In this document: in pieces, positions 7,540-16,165 of the stretch
Numbering within the stretch: the stretch's first letter is position 1
Layout of the letters: each line of letters opens with the position of its first letter
Assembly: GCF_007827595.1 (NCBI RefSeq)
Contig: NZ_VISR01000031.1
Coordinates: 62,001-126,000, forward strand
Direction of reading: 5' to 3'
Source: Streptomyces sp. BK340
GTDB lineage: Bacteria; Actinomycetota; Actinomycetes; Streptomycetales; Streptomycetaceae
Length of the DNA: 64,000 nt
The notes under the pieces: model-generated
Databases searched by the model: none
The model's input: only the letters and a program-made list of their open reading frames with translations
What the model was told of the DNA's origin: nothing
Made by a program: the position numbers and the translations under genes

Positions 7540-8985
7540 ATGACTGGTCCCGAAGCCGACCCGCCCGAAGGAACCGAGGACGCGTTACGGGGCTCCACCG
7601 CGAGGGTGGTGGAGCAACTGGGCTGCCAGATCGTGGAAGGCGGCAAGCCCCGCGACCACCACCTCACCGTGGACGCCGTCACGCAGGAGTTCGAAGTCAC
7701 CCGGCCCATGGCCCGCGAGGCCCTGCAGTCGCTGCACCAGAAGGGCCTGGTGAATCTGCAGCCCCGGATCGGGGCCACCGTCCAGGCGCTGGAGCGGTGG
7801 GACCTGCTGGACCCCGACGTGATCGCGTGGCGTCTGGAGGTGGCCCCCGACAGCCAGATGCGGTCACTGACCGAGCTGCGCGAGGTGATCGAGCCCCGGG
7901 CGGCCAGACTGGCCGCCGAGAGCCGGTCCGCGGAGATCTGCCACGACCTCACCAGCCACGCCCGCACGCTGCTCGCCCTCAGCCAGGACCCGGACTTCGC
8001 ACAGCCACGTGAGGGCGCGGCGATCCGGCAGCGCTTCAGGGACGTGGACGCGGCCTTCCACCGGACGCTCCTCGCCGGCTCGCGCAACGAGCTGTTCGTG
8101 CGCCTCTCCTATCCGGTCGTCATGGCACTGAACCACCGCATCGACAGGAACTGGGCCGGCGCTCTCCAGGAGGCGATGATCACGCCGACGCGGGCCGTCG
8201 CCGGCACCGACACCGTCCAGAGTTACCCCACCCGGCCGGAACCGATCGCCATGTGGCTGCACATGGGGCTGGCCTACGCCATCGACCAGGGTCTGGCCAC
8301 GGCCGCCGAGGCCTTCGCGGAGGCCCTCCTCGCCGAGATCCGCAGCGGTCGGCTGCACGATCCCGGCGTGCGCGACCGACTGCGGGCGGGCCTGGACCGG
8401 TTCAACACCAACGGGCTGCCACCCGCTCATCGAGCCGGGTTCCAGAAGGCCATGTCGGGCTTGTTCCACGCCCGGCGCGCGCCCGTTGTCGTCATGGGCG
8501 TGAGCGGGTGCGGCAAGAGCACCGTCGGCCGCTACCTGGCGGACTCGCTCAGGGTGCCGTTCGAGGAGGGGGACAGCTTCCATCCCCGGCGCAACGTCCG
8601 GTCGATGGAGAACCGCACCCCTCTCGACGACCGCAGCCGCAGTCCGTGGCTGGCCGCCCTCGCGGGCCGTATGCGGGCGGCGGGTGCGGAGGAGGGACTG
8701 GTGATCACCTGCTCCGCACTCAGACGCATCTACCGCGAGTTGCTGCGCGTGGCCCGGCCCGACGCCTTCTTCGTGCACCTGACGATCGACCGGGAGACGG
8801 CCACCACCCGTGTGGAGAGCAGGAAGTCGCACTTCATGCCCGCCGCTCTGGTGTCCTCGCAGTTCGAGGACCTGGAACCGCTCGAGGACGACGAGGCAGG
8901 GATGACCGTCGACGCGACCCTGCCGGTCGAACGCATCGTCGCCGAGGTCCAGACCGTGCTGGCCCGTCGCACCCGGGGCCGCTGA
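7540..8985 (+). CDS. GntR/FCD transcriptional regulator fused to gluconokinase
   Basis: A 481-residue fusion. Residues ~15-90 form a GntR winged helix (VDAVTQEFEVTRPMAREALQSLHQKGLVNLQPRIGATV). Residues ~105-300 form an FCD effector domain. Residues ~312-478 are a gluconokinase of the GntK type: P-loop GVSGCGKST (~318-326), GDSFHPRRN, PLDDRSRSPWL, CSALRRIYRELLR and SQFEDLEP. GntK phosphorylates D-gluconate to 6-phosphogluconate with ATP. The usual NxxKM motif reads NVRSM, so the conserved lysine is replaced by serine and activity should not be assumed. A regulator physically joined to the kinase for its likely inducer suggests substrate-sensing autoregulation. The mannonate-dehydratase-like gene follows 136 bases downstream. 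The start is ATG 7540, apparently leaderless. Confidence 0.9.
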   Translation: MTGPEADPPEGTEDALRGSTARVVEQLGCQIVEGGKPRDHHLTVDAVTQEFEVTRPMAREALQSLHQKGLVNLQPRIGATVQALERWDLLDPDVIAWRLEVAPDSQMRSLTELREVIEPRAARLAAESRSAEICHDLTSHARTLLALSQDPDFAQPREGAAIRQRFRDVDAAFHRTLLAGSRNELFVRLSYPVVMALNHRIDRNWAGALQEAMITPTRAVAGTDTVQSYPTRPEPIAMWLHMGLAYAIDQGLATAAEAFAEALLAEIRSGRLHDPGVRDRLRAGLDRFNTNGLPPAHRAGFQKAMSGLFHARRAPVVVMGVSGCGKSTVGRYLADSLRVPFEEGDSFHPRRNVRSMENRTPLDDRSRSPWLAALAGRMRAAGAEEGLVITCSALRRIYRELLRVARPDAFFVHLTIDRETATTRVESRKSHFMPAALVSSQFEDLEPLEDDEAGMTVDATLPVERIVAEVQTVLARRTRGR

Positions 8986-9055
8986 CCCGGGTGTCATCCG
9001 GGCGCGGCCACCGCACATGACGGCCGCGCTCTCCGAGAGCAACGACCGAACCGAG

Positions 9056-9095
9056 CGACCGAACGGAACGACCGCCCGACCGAACGGAACGACCG
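9056..9095 (+). repeat. Tandem direct repeat before the mannonate-dehydratase-like gene
   Basis: Two exact 19-base copies of CGACCGAACGGAACGACCG (9056-9074 and 9077-9095) are spaced 21 bases apart. A degenerate third unit lies just upstream (9041-9060). They sit 27 bases before the chosen start. They may be regulator binding sites or simple slippage repeats. Confidence 0.7.
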
Positions 9096-9121
9096 AACCG
9101 CCGGAAAGTGGGGGATCCACC

Positions 9122-10363
9122 GTGCAGATCGTGTCCGCCGAGGTGATCGTCACCAGCCCGGGACGGAACTTCGTCACCCTGCGCATCATCACCGAGGACG
9201 GCGTCGTCGGCCTGGGCGACGCCACGCTCAACGGCCGCGAGCTGGCCGTCCACTCCTACCTGGACAGTCATGTCGTGCCCCTGCTCGTCGGGAGCGACGC
9301 CTCCCGCATCGAGGACACCTGGCAGCAGCTCTACCGAGGGGCGTACTGGCGGCGCGGCCCCGTGACCATGGCGGCCATCGCGGCCGTGGACACCGCGCTG
9401 TGGGACATCAAGGCCAAGTACGCGGGGATGCCCCTCTACCAGCTCCTCGGCGGGGCGTCCCGCACCGGCGCCCTCGCCTACGGACACGCCTCCGGCCGCG
9501 ACGTGCCCGAACTGCTCGACTCCATCCGGGCGCACCGGGAGCAGGGCTACCGCGCCATCCGCATACAGACCGGGATACCCGGCTTCGACTCCGTGTACGG
9601 CGTCGCCGCGTCGAGCGCCGGCGGCGGAGACCGCTACGACTACGAGCCCGCGCGCCCCGTCGGCGGCGGCCGGTCCCCGCTCACCGTGGAGACCTGGGAC
9701 ACGCGCGCCTACCTACGGCACCTGCCCGGCGTCTTCGAGGCCGTTCGGGCGGAGTTCGGCCCGGAACTCCCGTTGCTGCACGACGGACACCACCGGATGA
9801 CCCCGATCCAGGCCGCCAGGCTGGGCAAGGCACTGGAACCGTACGACCTGTTCTGGCTGGAGGACGCCACGCCCGCGGAGGACCAGGCGGCCCTGCGCCT
9901 GATCCGGCAGCACACGACGACACCGCTGGCCATCGGCGAGGTCTTCAACTCCGTGTACGACTACACCACGTTGCTCAGCGAGCGCCTGATCGACTACGTG
10001 CGCTCCGCGGTGACCCACACCGGCGGCGTCACCGCGATGAAGAAGCTGCTCGACCTCGCGGCCGTCTACGGCGTCAGGTCCGGGATGCACGGTCCCACCG
10101 ACATCTCCCCGGTGGGCATGGCCGCCGCCCTCCATCTGGACCTGGCCGTGCACAACTTCGGCATCCAGGAGTACATGCGCCACTCCGAGCCCACGCTGGA
10201 GGTGTTCCGCACCTCCTACCGGTTCGAGCAGGGCCTGCTGCATCCGTCCGACACGCCGGGTCTGGGCGTCGACCTCGACATCGAAGCGGCACGTCACTTC
10301 CCCTATCAGCAGGCGTACTTGCCCATCAGCAGGCTGCAGGACGGGACCGTGCACGACTGGTGA
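9122..10363 (+). CDS. Mannonate dehydratase-like enolase-superfamily protein (ManD/RspA family)
   Basis: A 413-residue member of the mandelate racemase/enolase superfamily, closest by motif to ManD, which dehydrates D-mannonate (some members D-gluconate) to 2-keto-3-deoxygluconate. Start GTG 9122 gives VQIVSAEVIVTSPGRNFVTLRI, matching the normal N-terminus of the family. An ATG at 9017 would add 35 residues of repeat-encoded sequence and has no ribosome binding site. Visible features: the capping domain, RIQTGIPG and SVYG near the catalytic Tyr, LLHDGHHRMTP (metal ligand Asp), FWLEDATP and AIGEVFNS (Glu ligands), then GMHGPTDISP. Together with the upstream GntR-gluconokinase it forms a sugar-acid catabolic unit. 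Confidence 0.9.
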   Translation: MQIVSAEVIVTSPGRNFVTLRIITEDGVVGLGDATLNGRELAVHSYLDSHVVPLLVGSDASRIEDTWQQLYRGAYWRRGPVTMAAIAAVDTALWDIKAKYAGMPLYQLLGGASRTGALAYGHASGRDVPELLDSIRAHREQGYRAIRIQTGIPGFDSVYGVAASSAGGGDRYDYEPARPVGGGRSPLTVETWDTRAYLRHLPGVFEAVRAEFGPELPLLHDGHHRMTPIQAARLGKALEPYDLFWLEDATPAEDQAALRLIRQHTTTPLAIGEVFNSVYDYTTLLSERLIDYVRSAVTHTGGVTAMKKLLDLAAVYGVRSGMHGPTDISPVGMAAALHLDLAVHNFGIQEYMRHSEPTLEVFRTSYRFEQGLLHPSDTPGLGVDLDIEAARHFPYQQAYLPISRLQDGTVHDW

Positions 10364-10434
10364 GCGACGGCGGGTCGCCCCGGGTGCGTCCGGGGCCGGT
10401 GCGTCAGGCCGGTGCGTCCGCCGCGGCAGGGGCT

Positions 10435-10615
10435 CCTAGGCCCTGTCGTCAAATTCCCGTCTGCCCCACGACGCCTGGCACGCACTCTCGCCGCACCGGG
10501 CGAAAGCCCAAGTACGTCCAGTACGAGGACTTCCGCCCGGCACGCCGAGAGCACGCACCAGACGCCGCGAGGCCGCCCTTCGGGCGACGACGGGAATTTG
10601 ACGACAGGACCTAGG
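10435..10615. mobile_element. MITE-like palindromic element with 27-bp terminal inverted repeats
   Basis: The ends are 27-base inverted repeats with a single mismatch: CCTAGGCCCTGTCGTCAAAT at 10435 onward (ending 10461), with the complement at 10589-10615. The inner sequence is itself imperfectly self-complementary: CGCCTGGCACGCACTCTCGC pairs with GAGAGCACGCACCAGACG, and GGGCGAAAGCCCAAGTAC pairs with TCGTACTTCCGCCC-like sequence on the other arm. The ~181-base element could therefore fold into one long hairpin. It has no coding capacity. Short, non-coding and bounded by long inverted repeats, it fits a miniature transposable element. Its right end provides the TAG stop codon of the minus-strand phosphatase gene (10611-10613). 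Confidence 0.75.
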
Positions 10616-12983
10616 GGATGGCCAGTTCGGCCCAGATCGTCTTCCCGGACGAGGTGTACCGAGTGCCCCAGCGCTGAGACATCTGGGCGACGAGGAACAG
10701 GCCGCGGCCGCCCTCGTCGTCCCGGCGCGCCCGCCGCAGGTGGGGTGCGGTGTGCGCGTTGTCGGAGACCTCGCACAGCAGGGAGCGGTCCTTGATCAGC
10801 CGCAGCATGACGGGCCCGGTGGCGTACCGGATGCTGTTGGTGACCAGTTCGCTGACCACGAGTTCGGCGGTGAACGACAGTTCGGACAGGCCCCAGTTCT
10901 CCAACTGGCGCTCGGCGACCGTGCGCGCGTGCGCCACCATGGCCGGGTCGGGCGGCAGCTCCAGGTCCGCCACCCGGTCGGCGTCGAGACGCCGGGTGCG
11001 GACGAGCAGCAACGTGGCATCGTCCGCCTGCGGTCCGGGCGGCCGGGCCGACAGCGCCCGGTCACACAGTTCCTCCAGCGGGCAGCGTTGCCAGGTCAGC
11101 ACATGGGCAAGCCGGTCGATTCCACTGTCGATGTCGGTGCGCCGGTCCTCCACGACGCCGTCGGTGAAGAACGCCACCACGCTGCCGCTGGACAAGTTCA
11201 GATCGACGTTCTCGTACGGCAGGCCGCCCAGGCCCAGGGGCGGTCCCGGCGCCAGCGCAGACAGGGCCACCGAGCCGCTCGCATCGGCCACGATCGGCGG
11301 GGGATGGCCCGCGCTCGCCCAGGAGCACCGGCCGCTGACCGGGTTGTAGATCGCGTACAGGCAGGTCACCCCGAGCGCCTCGTCGCTCAGCCCGTCGTTC
11401 CCGTGGGGTTCCGCGTCCTGCGCGACCAGGCTGTCCAGCCGGGTGAGCAGTTCGGCCGGGTCCAGGTCCAGCAGGGCCAGGGTCCGCACGGTGGCGCGCA
11501 GCCGGCCCATGGTCGCGGCCGCGTGCATGCCGTGCCCCACCACGTCGCCGACGGTCAGGCCCACCCTGGCACCGGACAGCGGGATCAGGTCGAACCAGTC
11601 GCCGCCCACACCCACGCGGCTGTCGGCAGGCAGGTAGCGGTACGCCACGTCGACCGCGCTCTGCTCGGGCAGGTGCTGGGGCAGCAGGCTGCGCTGCAGT
11701 ACCAGGGCCGCCGCATGCTGGCTGGTGTAACGGCGCGCGTTGTCGATGCCGACGGCGGCTCGCTCGGCCAGTTCCACGGCGAGCGTCTGCTCCTCGGGTC
11801 CGAAGGGGTCGGGGTTGCTGGTGCGCCGGAAGGTGGCGAGGCCCAGGACCGTATTGCGGGTGAGCAGCGGCACGAAGAGGCAGGAGTGCGAGGCGGCCGC
11901 TCGCTCCCCGCGCGCGGCCTCGGGCGGGGAGTCGTCGACGACGAGGCGGCCGGTGCCCAGACTCTGCGCCTGCGGTGACGACGGCGGGTAGGAGACGGGA
12001 CTGGTCCGGAACTCTTCCGGGGTCCTGCCGTGCATCCGCAGCAGACTGTGCCCCGGTGCCGAGCCCGTCGGCGGCTGCCGGCCCTCGATGACCGCCGGCG
12101 GCAGGTCCACCAGCACTTCGTCGGCCAGCTGCGGTACCGCCACGTCGGCGAGCTCCGCGGCCGTACGCCGCACGTCCAGCGACGCACCGATGCGCTTTCC
12201 CGCCCGCACCAGCAACGACAGCCGTTCCTGGGCACGGTAGCGCTCGGTGATGTCCAGGGACTCCTCGAACAGGCCGAGCAGCTCGCCGCGGGCATCCACC
12301 AGCCGGTGGTACGAGCAGGACCAGACGTGCTCGCGCACCGGGTCGGCGGGGGCGCGGCCGCGATAGTGCATGCCCATGATCGGTTCGCCCGTCGTCATGA
12401 CGTGCTCCATGATCTGGTCCTCGTCCGGGGGGTGGTGCCGGGAGATGAACTCGCCCTCGGGAAAGAGATCCGCGGCGGGCCGGCCGATGTAGTCGGCGAT
12501 CCCCGCCAGCTCCAGATCGGTGGAGACGTTCCCCCAGACGACGCGCATGTCGGTGTCGAAGATCGTCAGCCCCACGGTGGACTCGGTCGCCAGCCCCTGC
12601 AGCATCGCCAGCTGAGCCTCCCAGCCGCGCAGCGTCTCCAGCTCGGCCGCGACCACGACGGTCGCCGCGAAGCCGAGGTGATCGAGCGGGCTGAACGTCA
12701 CGGCCGCGCGCAGGGTGCGCCCGTCCCGGCAGGAGAGGTCCAGGACGGCGCTGCGGGGCTTGTGCGTCCTGCAGAGAGCGGACAGTCGCTGCCCGGGGCC
12801 CGCTGCCAGCAGCCGGCCGGCCGGCTTTCCGAGTACGTCCTCGGGCGAGTGTCCGAGGAGGCGCTGGGCCGAGGCTCCCCACCCGGAGATGTTGCCTTCG
12901 GCGTCCAGTACTGCGGCGGCGGCTTTGGAGAGGTCCAGAGGACTGTGGAAATCTACGTCGGCGGCATTCGGAAAACGATCCAT
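10611..12983 (-). CDS. PAS-PAS-GAF-PP2C (SpoIIE) phosphatase with C-terminal HATPase domain
   Basis: A 790-residue multidomain sensor. In order: PAS (~15-110, VLDAEGNISGWGASAQRLLGHS), a second PAS (~125-250, IFDTDMRVVWGN, ending in a PAC-like EESLDITERYRAQERL), GAF (~260-430), SpoIIE-type PP2C phosphatase (~445-650, GGDWFDLIPLSG and GDVVGHGMHAAATMGRLR) and an anti-sigma-factor-type HATPase (~665-790, SELVTNSIRYATGP, DEGGRGLFLVAQMS). Such Streptomyces proteins dephosphorylate anti-anti-sigma factors and may also bind sigma-factor partners, linking redox, light or osmotic cues to stress sigma factors. The ligand is unknown. Start ATG 12983. It is divergent from another PP2C gene at 13474. Its stop codon lies inside the MITE-like repeat, so the last residues may have been altered by insertion. 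Confidence 0.93.
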   Translation of the reverse strand: MDRFPNAADVDFHSPLDLSKAAAAVLDAEGNISGWGASAQRLLGHSPEDVLGKPAGRLLAAGPGQRLSALCRTHKPRSAVLDLSCRDGRTLRAAVTFSPLDHLGFAATVVVAAELETLRGWEAQLAMLQGLATESTVGLTIFDTDMRVVWGNVSTDLELAGIADYIGRPAADLFPEGEFISRHHPPDEDQIMEHVMTTGEPIMGMHYRGRAPADPVREHVWSCSYHRLVDARGELLGLFEESLDITERYRAQERLSLLVRAGKRIGASLDVRRTAAELADVAVPQLADEVLVDLPPAVIEGRQPPTGSAPGHSLLRMHGRTPEEFRTSPVSYPPSSPQAQSLGTGRLVVDDSPPEAARGERAAASHSCLFVPLLTRNTVLGLATFRRTSNPDPFGPEEQTLAVELAERAAVGIDNARRYTSQHAAALVLQRSLLPQHLPEQSAVDVAYRYLPADSRVGVGGDWFDLIPLSGARVGLTVGDVVGHGMHAAATMGRLRATVRTLALLDLDPAELLTRLDSLVAQDAEPHGNDGLSDEALGVTCLYAIYNPVSGRCSWASAGHPPPIVADASGSVALSALAPGPPLGLGGLPYENVDLNLSSGSVVAFFTDGVVEDRRTDIDSGIDRLAHVLTWQRCPLEELCDRALSARPPGPQADDATLLLVRTRRLDADRVADLELPPDPAMVAHARTVAERQLENWGLSELSFTAELVVSELVTNSIRYATGPVMLRLIKDRSLLCEVSDNAHTAPHLRRARRDDEGGRGLFLVAQMSQRWGTRYTSSGKTIWAELAIP

Positions 12984-13473
12984 GACACCGCTTCCCTTCG
13001 TGCTCCCTCAGCATCCCGTGCCGCACGACGGACGACAACCGCACGCGCGATCGCCACCGCCGCGCTCCACCGGCAGCCCTTCACCAGGTGCGTGACCATC
13101 AGCGCGGCCGGCCCGGTGCCGACGCGACAAAGACCGCCGGGTGACGCATCCCCGCCACCCGGCGCCGAAAGTGCGCCGCCGATCAGCACGGCGGCGACGA
13201 TGCTGGGTATCCGCACCAACAGCAGGGCTGGTGTCGCGCGGCCCTTTTCGGTGCCGGCTCCGGTTGCCGCTGCCGGTCGGAGCCCCCCGAGTGTCCGCAG
13301 CCGGTCACCGAAGGTGACGTGGAGCGCCGCCACCGAACCGCCAGACCACGCGACGGCACGCCGGCGGCAGCCACGAGGTGTGCGCTGCCCCGGTCCGGGT
13401 CGACCATGGACGAAGACAGAACGCCCGCCGGTACGGCACGAGCCAAGGAGCCGAGCCGGAAGGAACATGAGGC
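12984..13473. other. Divergent intergenic region between two phosphatase genes
   Basis: 490 bases separate the two PP2C genes. No RNA gene, repeat or convincing ORF is seen. A minus-strand reading frame crosses it but has no good start and looks like background for this GC content. The region must contain both promoters, but I cannot pick clear -35/-10 boxes. An AGGAA-type site precedes the ATG at 13474. Confidence 0.45.
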
Positions 13474-15543
13474 ATGGGCACGACGGACGCTTCCAGAGCA
13501 GGCGACGACCGGCCGGTGGCCGGCCGTGCCGGGCCGCCCAGTGGCCTGCTCGACCTGCTCGGCGTCGCCGCCGTGGTGCTGAATGCGAAGGGCCAGGTGG
13601 TCTTCTGGAGCCCGAAGGCCGAGGAGCTGTTCGGCTACACCGCGGCGGAGGCGCTGGGCCGGAACGCGGCTCGGCTGACGGTCCACGAGGAGCAGCAGGA
13701 CGAGGTGATCAAGCTGTTCGCCGAGGTCATGGTGTCCGGCACCGACTGGGCCGGGGCCTTCCCGATCCGGCACAAGGACGGCAGCACCCGCCTCGTGGAG
13801 TTCCGCAACATGCGGCTGCTGGACGACCTCGGCGAGGTCTACGCCCTGGGTCTCGCCGCGGACCAGGCGACCGTCGAGCGGGTCGAGCGCGATGCAGCAC
13901 TGGCCGTGCGTCTGGTGTCCCAGTCCCCGATCGGGCTGGCCATTCTGGACCCGGACCTGCGGTACCTCGCCGTGAATCCCGCTCTCGAACGCATCACCGG
14001 ACAGTCCGCCTCCGAGCGTCTCGGCAGGCGGGCCGGCGAGGTCCTGACCTACCTGGACACGGACCCCGCGGTACGGCTGCGCCGGGTCCTGGAGACGGGT
14101 GAGTCGGTCGTGGACCGGGACATCGTCTGCCGTCCCCCCGGTGACCCCGACCACGAGCATGCCTGGTCGGTCTCGTACTACCGGCTGGAGGACTCCGGCG
14201 GGCGGGTGCTGGGCCTGGCCTACTCCGTCATCGACGTCACCGAGCGTTATCGGGCTGCCGCGGAGGCGGCACAGGCCCGGCAGCGGCTGGCCCTTATCGC
14301 CCGGGCTTCCGCCTGCGTGGGCACCACCCTCGATCTGGAGACGACAGCGCGCGAGCTCGCCGACGTCGTCGTACCGGTCCTGGCCGATGTGGCAGCCGTG
14401 GACATACTCGACAGCGCCCTTGACGGCCGGACCACGTCACACGAGGGTCCGGCCCTCTTCCGCGCCCTGGCCGTCAGGGCGGCCCACTCCGCCGAGGCGG
14501 TCCCGGCGGCGGACCCCCCGGGGGAACTCGCCTCCTACGACGACGACCGTCTGATCACCCAGTGCGTGCGCACCCGTCAGCCGGTTCTGGTCCCCCGCAC
14601 CGCTCCTCGGGATCTCGCGCGCATCGCCCGGGACGGTGCGGCCGCCGCCCTCCTCGCGGAGGCCGGCGTGCACTCCTACCTGGCGGTACCGCTCATGGCC
14701 CGGGGTGAAGTCCTCGGCGCTCTCGACCTCAAGCGCACCCGGAACCCCGCACCCTTCGACGAGGACGACGCGTTCCTCGCCCGGGAGCTGGCGGCCCGGG
14801 CCGCGGTCTGCATCGACAACGCGCGCGGATACCAGGCCCAGCGCCATGCGGCCCTCACCCTCCAGCGCAGCATGCTTCCCGAACCCCCAGCACACCTGCC
14901 CGGCCTGACGGTCGCCTGCCGCTACCAGCCCGCCGGCGCCATGAGCGAGGTCGGCGGCGACTGGTACGACGCCATCCCCTGCCAGGGCGACAGGACCGCC
15001 CTGGTCGTCGGCGACGTCATGGGCAGCGGCATCAACGCCGCCGCCACCATGGGGCAACTCCGCAGCGCCGCCCGCGCCTTCGCCGAGGTCGCCCTCGCCC
15101 CCGCCGAGGCCCTGCGCCACCTCGATCACCTGACCGAAGGTGTCGAGCAGACCATCACGACCTGCATCTACTGCGTCTACGACCCGCACCGGGGCCAGTG
15201 CGAGATCTGCCTCGCCGGCCACCTTCCCCCGGTCCTGATGCGCGTCGGCCACGCGGCAGAGCTGCTCGACCTTCCCACCGGCGCACCGCTGGGCGTCGGC
15301 GGGGTGCCCTTCGAGGCCACCACCATCGCCTTCCGCCCCGGCGACGAACTGGCCCTCTACACCGACGGCCTGGTCGAGACCCGGAGCGAACCCATCGACG
15401 CCCGCCTGAACACCCTCCTCGACGCACTCACCGCGACACGCGGCCAGGATCTGGAAGACACCTGCGACCGCATCCTGGAGATCCTGCGCTCGCCCGGCGG
15501 CGAGGACGACGTCGCGCTGCTCGTCGCCCGAGCCCAGCCCTGA
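13474..15543 (+). CDS. PAS-PAS-GAF-PP2C (SpoIIE) serine phosphatase
   Basis: A 689-residue protein: PAS (~25-130, LLGVAAVVLNAKGQVVFWSPKAEELFGYTAAEALG), second PAS (~145-255, GLAILDPDLRYLAVNPALERITGQSA, ending DVTERYRAAAEA), GAF (~265-450) and a SpoIIE PP2C catalytic domain (~465-689, VGGDWYDAIPCQGD, GDVMGSGINAAATMGQLR, ALYTDGLVETR, EDDVALLVARAQP). Unlike its divergent neighbour and the paralogue at 41897, it lacks the C-terminal HATPase domain, so it should act only as a phosphatase, probably on an anti-anti-sigma factor. Start ATG 13474 has GGAAGG about 10 bases upstream. The divergent pair may share signals and operators. Confidence 0.93.
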   Translation: MGTTDASRAGDDRPVAGRAGPPSGLLDLLGVAAVVLNAKGQVVFWSPKAEELFGYTAAEALGRNAARLTVHEEQQDEVIKLFAEVMVSGTDWAGAFPIRHKDGSTRLVEFRNMRLLDDLGEVYALGLAADQATVERVERDAALAVRLVSQSPIGLAILDPDLRYLAVNPALERITGQSASERLGRRAGEVLTYLDTDPAVRLRRVLETGESVVDRDIVCRPPGDPDHEHAWSVSYYRLEDSGGRVLGLAYSVIDVTERYRAAAEAAQARQRLALIARASACVGTTLDLETTARELADVVVPVLADVAAVDILDSALDGRTTSHEGPALFRALAVRAAHSAEAVPAADPPGELASYDDDRLITQCVRTRQPVLVPRTAPRDLARIARDGAAAALLAEAGVHSYLAVPLMARGEVLGALDLKRTRNPAPFDEDDAFLARELAARAAVCIDNARGYQAQRHAALTLQRSMLPEPPAHLPGLTVACRYQPAGAMSEVGGDWYDAIPCQGDRTALVVGDVMGSGINAAATMGQLRSAARAFAEVALAPAEALRHLDHLTEGVEQTITTCIYCVYDPHRGQCEICLAGHLPPVLMRVGHAAELLDLPTGAPLGVGGVPFEATTIAFRPGDELALYTDGLVETRSEPIDARLNTLLDALTATRGQDLEDTCDRILEILRSPGGEDDVALLVARAQP

Positions 15544-15751
15544 ACCGGCGACGGCGCGTCAGACCGCAGACGCCACAGGCTTCACCGCGCGGCACGGGAC
15601 CGGCTCCCGCGGCTGCGGCAGCGCTCCGCCCTCGCCCGGCCCTGCGCTCGTGACGGTGACCGGCCCCGGCGAGCCCCCACGAGAACCATCAGCACCCGCA
15701 CGCGCGTCCTGATCTACGGTGCCATCAGTCACCTACGACCGGGGAGGAATC

Positions 15752-16165
15752 GTGCAGCAGCCGCGGACGGCGCTCGCCCAGCGCATAGCCGAGCGGAGAA
15801 GGGGTGACGACGATCCCCGTGCGCTCGTCGGCGAGATGCGGCGCTCGGTCCTTCTGGTGCCGGTGGCCGGCGGAGGCCTCTGGTCGGTGCCTTCGGGCGG
15901 GGTGCGGTGGATCTGCGGGTTCACCGACGAGGCCGCGCTGGCCCGGTTCGCGCTGTACCACGGGCCCGGTGATCAGCCCATGGACTACGCGGCGCTGCTC
16001 GGTGCGCGCATCGTGGACGAGATCGTGCCCGCCCTGGGCGAGCCGGCCGGCCTCGCCGTCGACATCGCCACCGAGGACGGGTCGATGTTCTTCCCGCCGG
16101 TCGTCGGCATCGTCGCGGACGAGGTCGCCGTCGACACCGGTCGGGCGGGAGAGGTGCGACCGTGA
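15752..16165 (+). CDS. SseB-like small protein at the head of the Rhs toxin operon
   Basis: 137 residues from GTG 15752, chosen for a strong GGGGAGGAA ribosome binding site just upstream; an earlier ATG has none. The core (RRSVLLVPVAGGGLWSVPSGGVRWICGFTDEAALARF) resembles the N-terminal SseB domain, a small fold common next to type VII-like and polymorphic toxin loci in actinobacteria. Its molecular role is not established, but such genes are often the first gene of ESX-associated toxin operons. Its TGA overlaps the GTG of the next gene (GTGA, 16162-16165). Probably cytoplasmic: no signal peptide. Confidence 0.75.
   Translation: MQQPRTALAQRIAERRRGDDDPRALVGEMRRSVLLVPVAGGGLWSVPSGGVRWICGFTDEAALARFALYHGPGDQPMDYAALLGARIVDEIVPALGEPAGLAVDIATEDGSMFFPPVVGIVADEVAVDTGRAGEVRP

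Noticed and set aside
9017..9121. ATG 9017 as the start of the ManD-like gene
   Set aside because: It would add 35 residues encoded by tandem repeats, with no ribosome binding site. GTG 9122 matches the family start.
12953..13468. Minus-strand ORF in the divergent phosphatase intergenic region
   Set aside because: Overlaps the start of the real gene at 12983, has no ribosome binding site and no recognisable domain.
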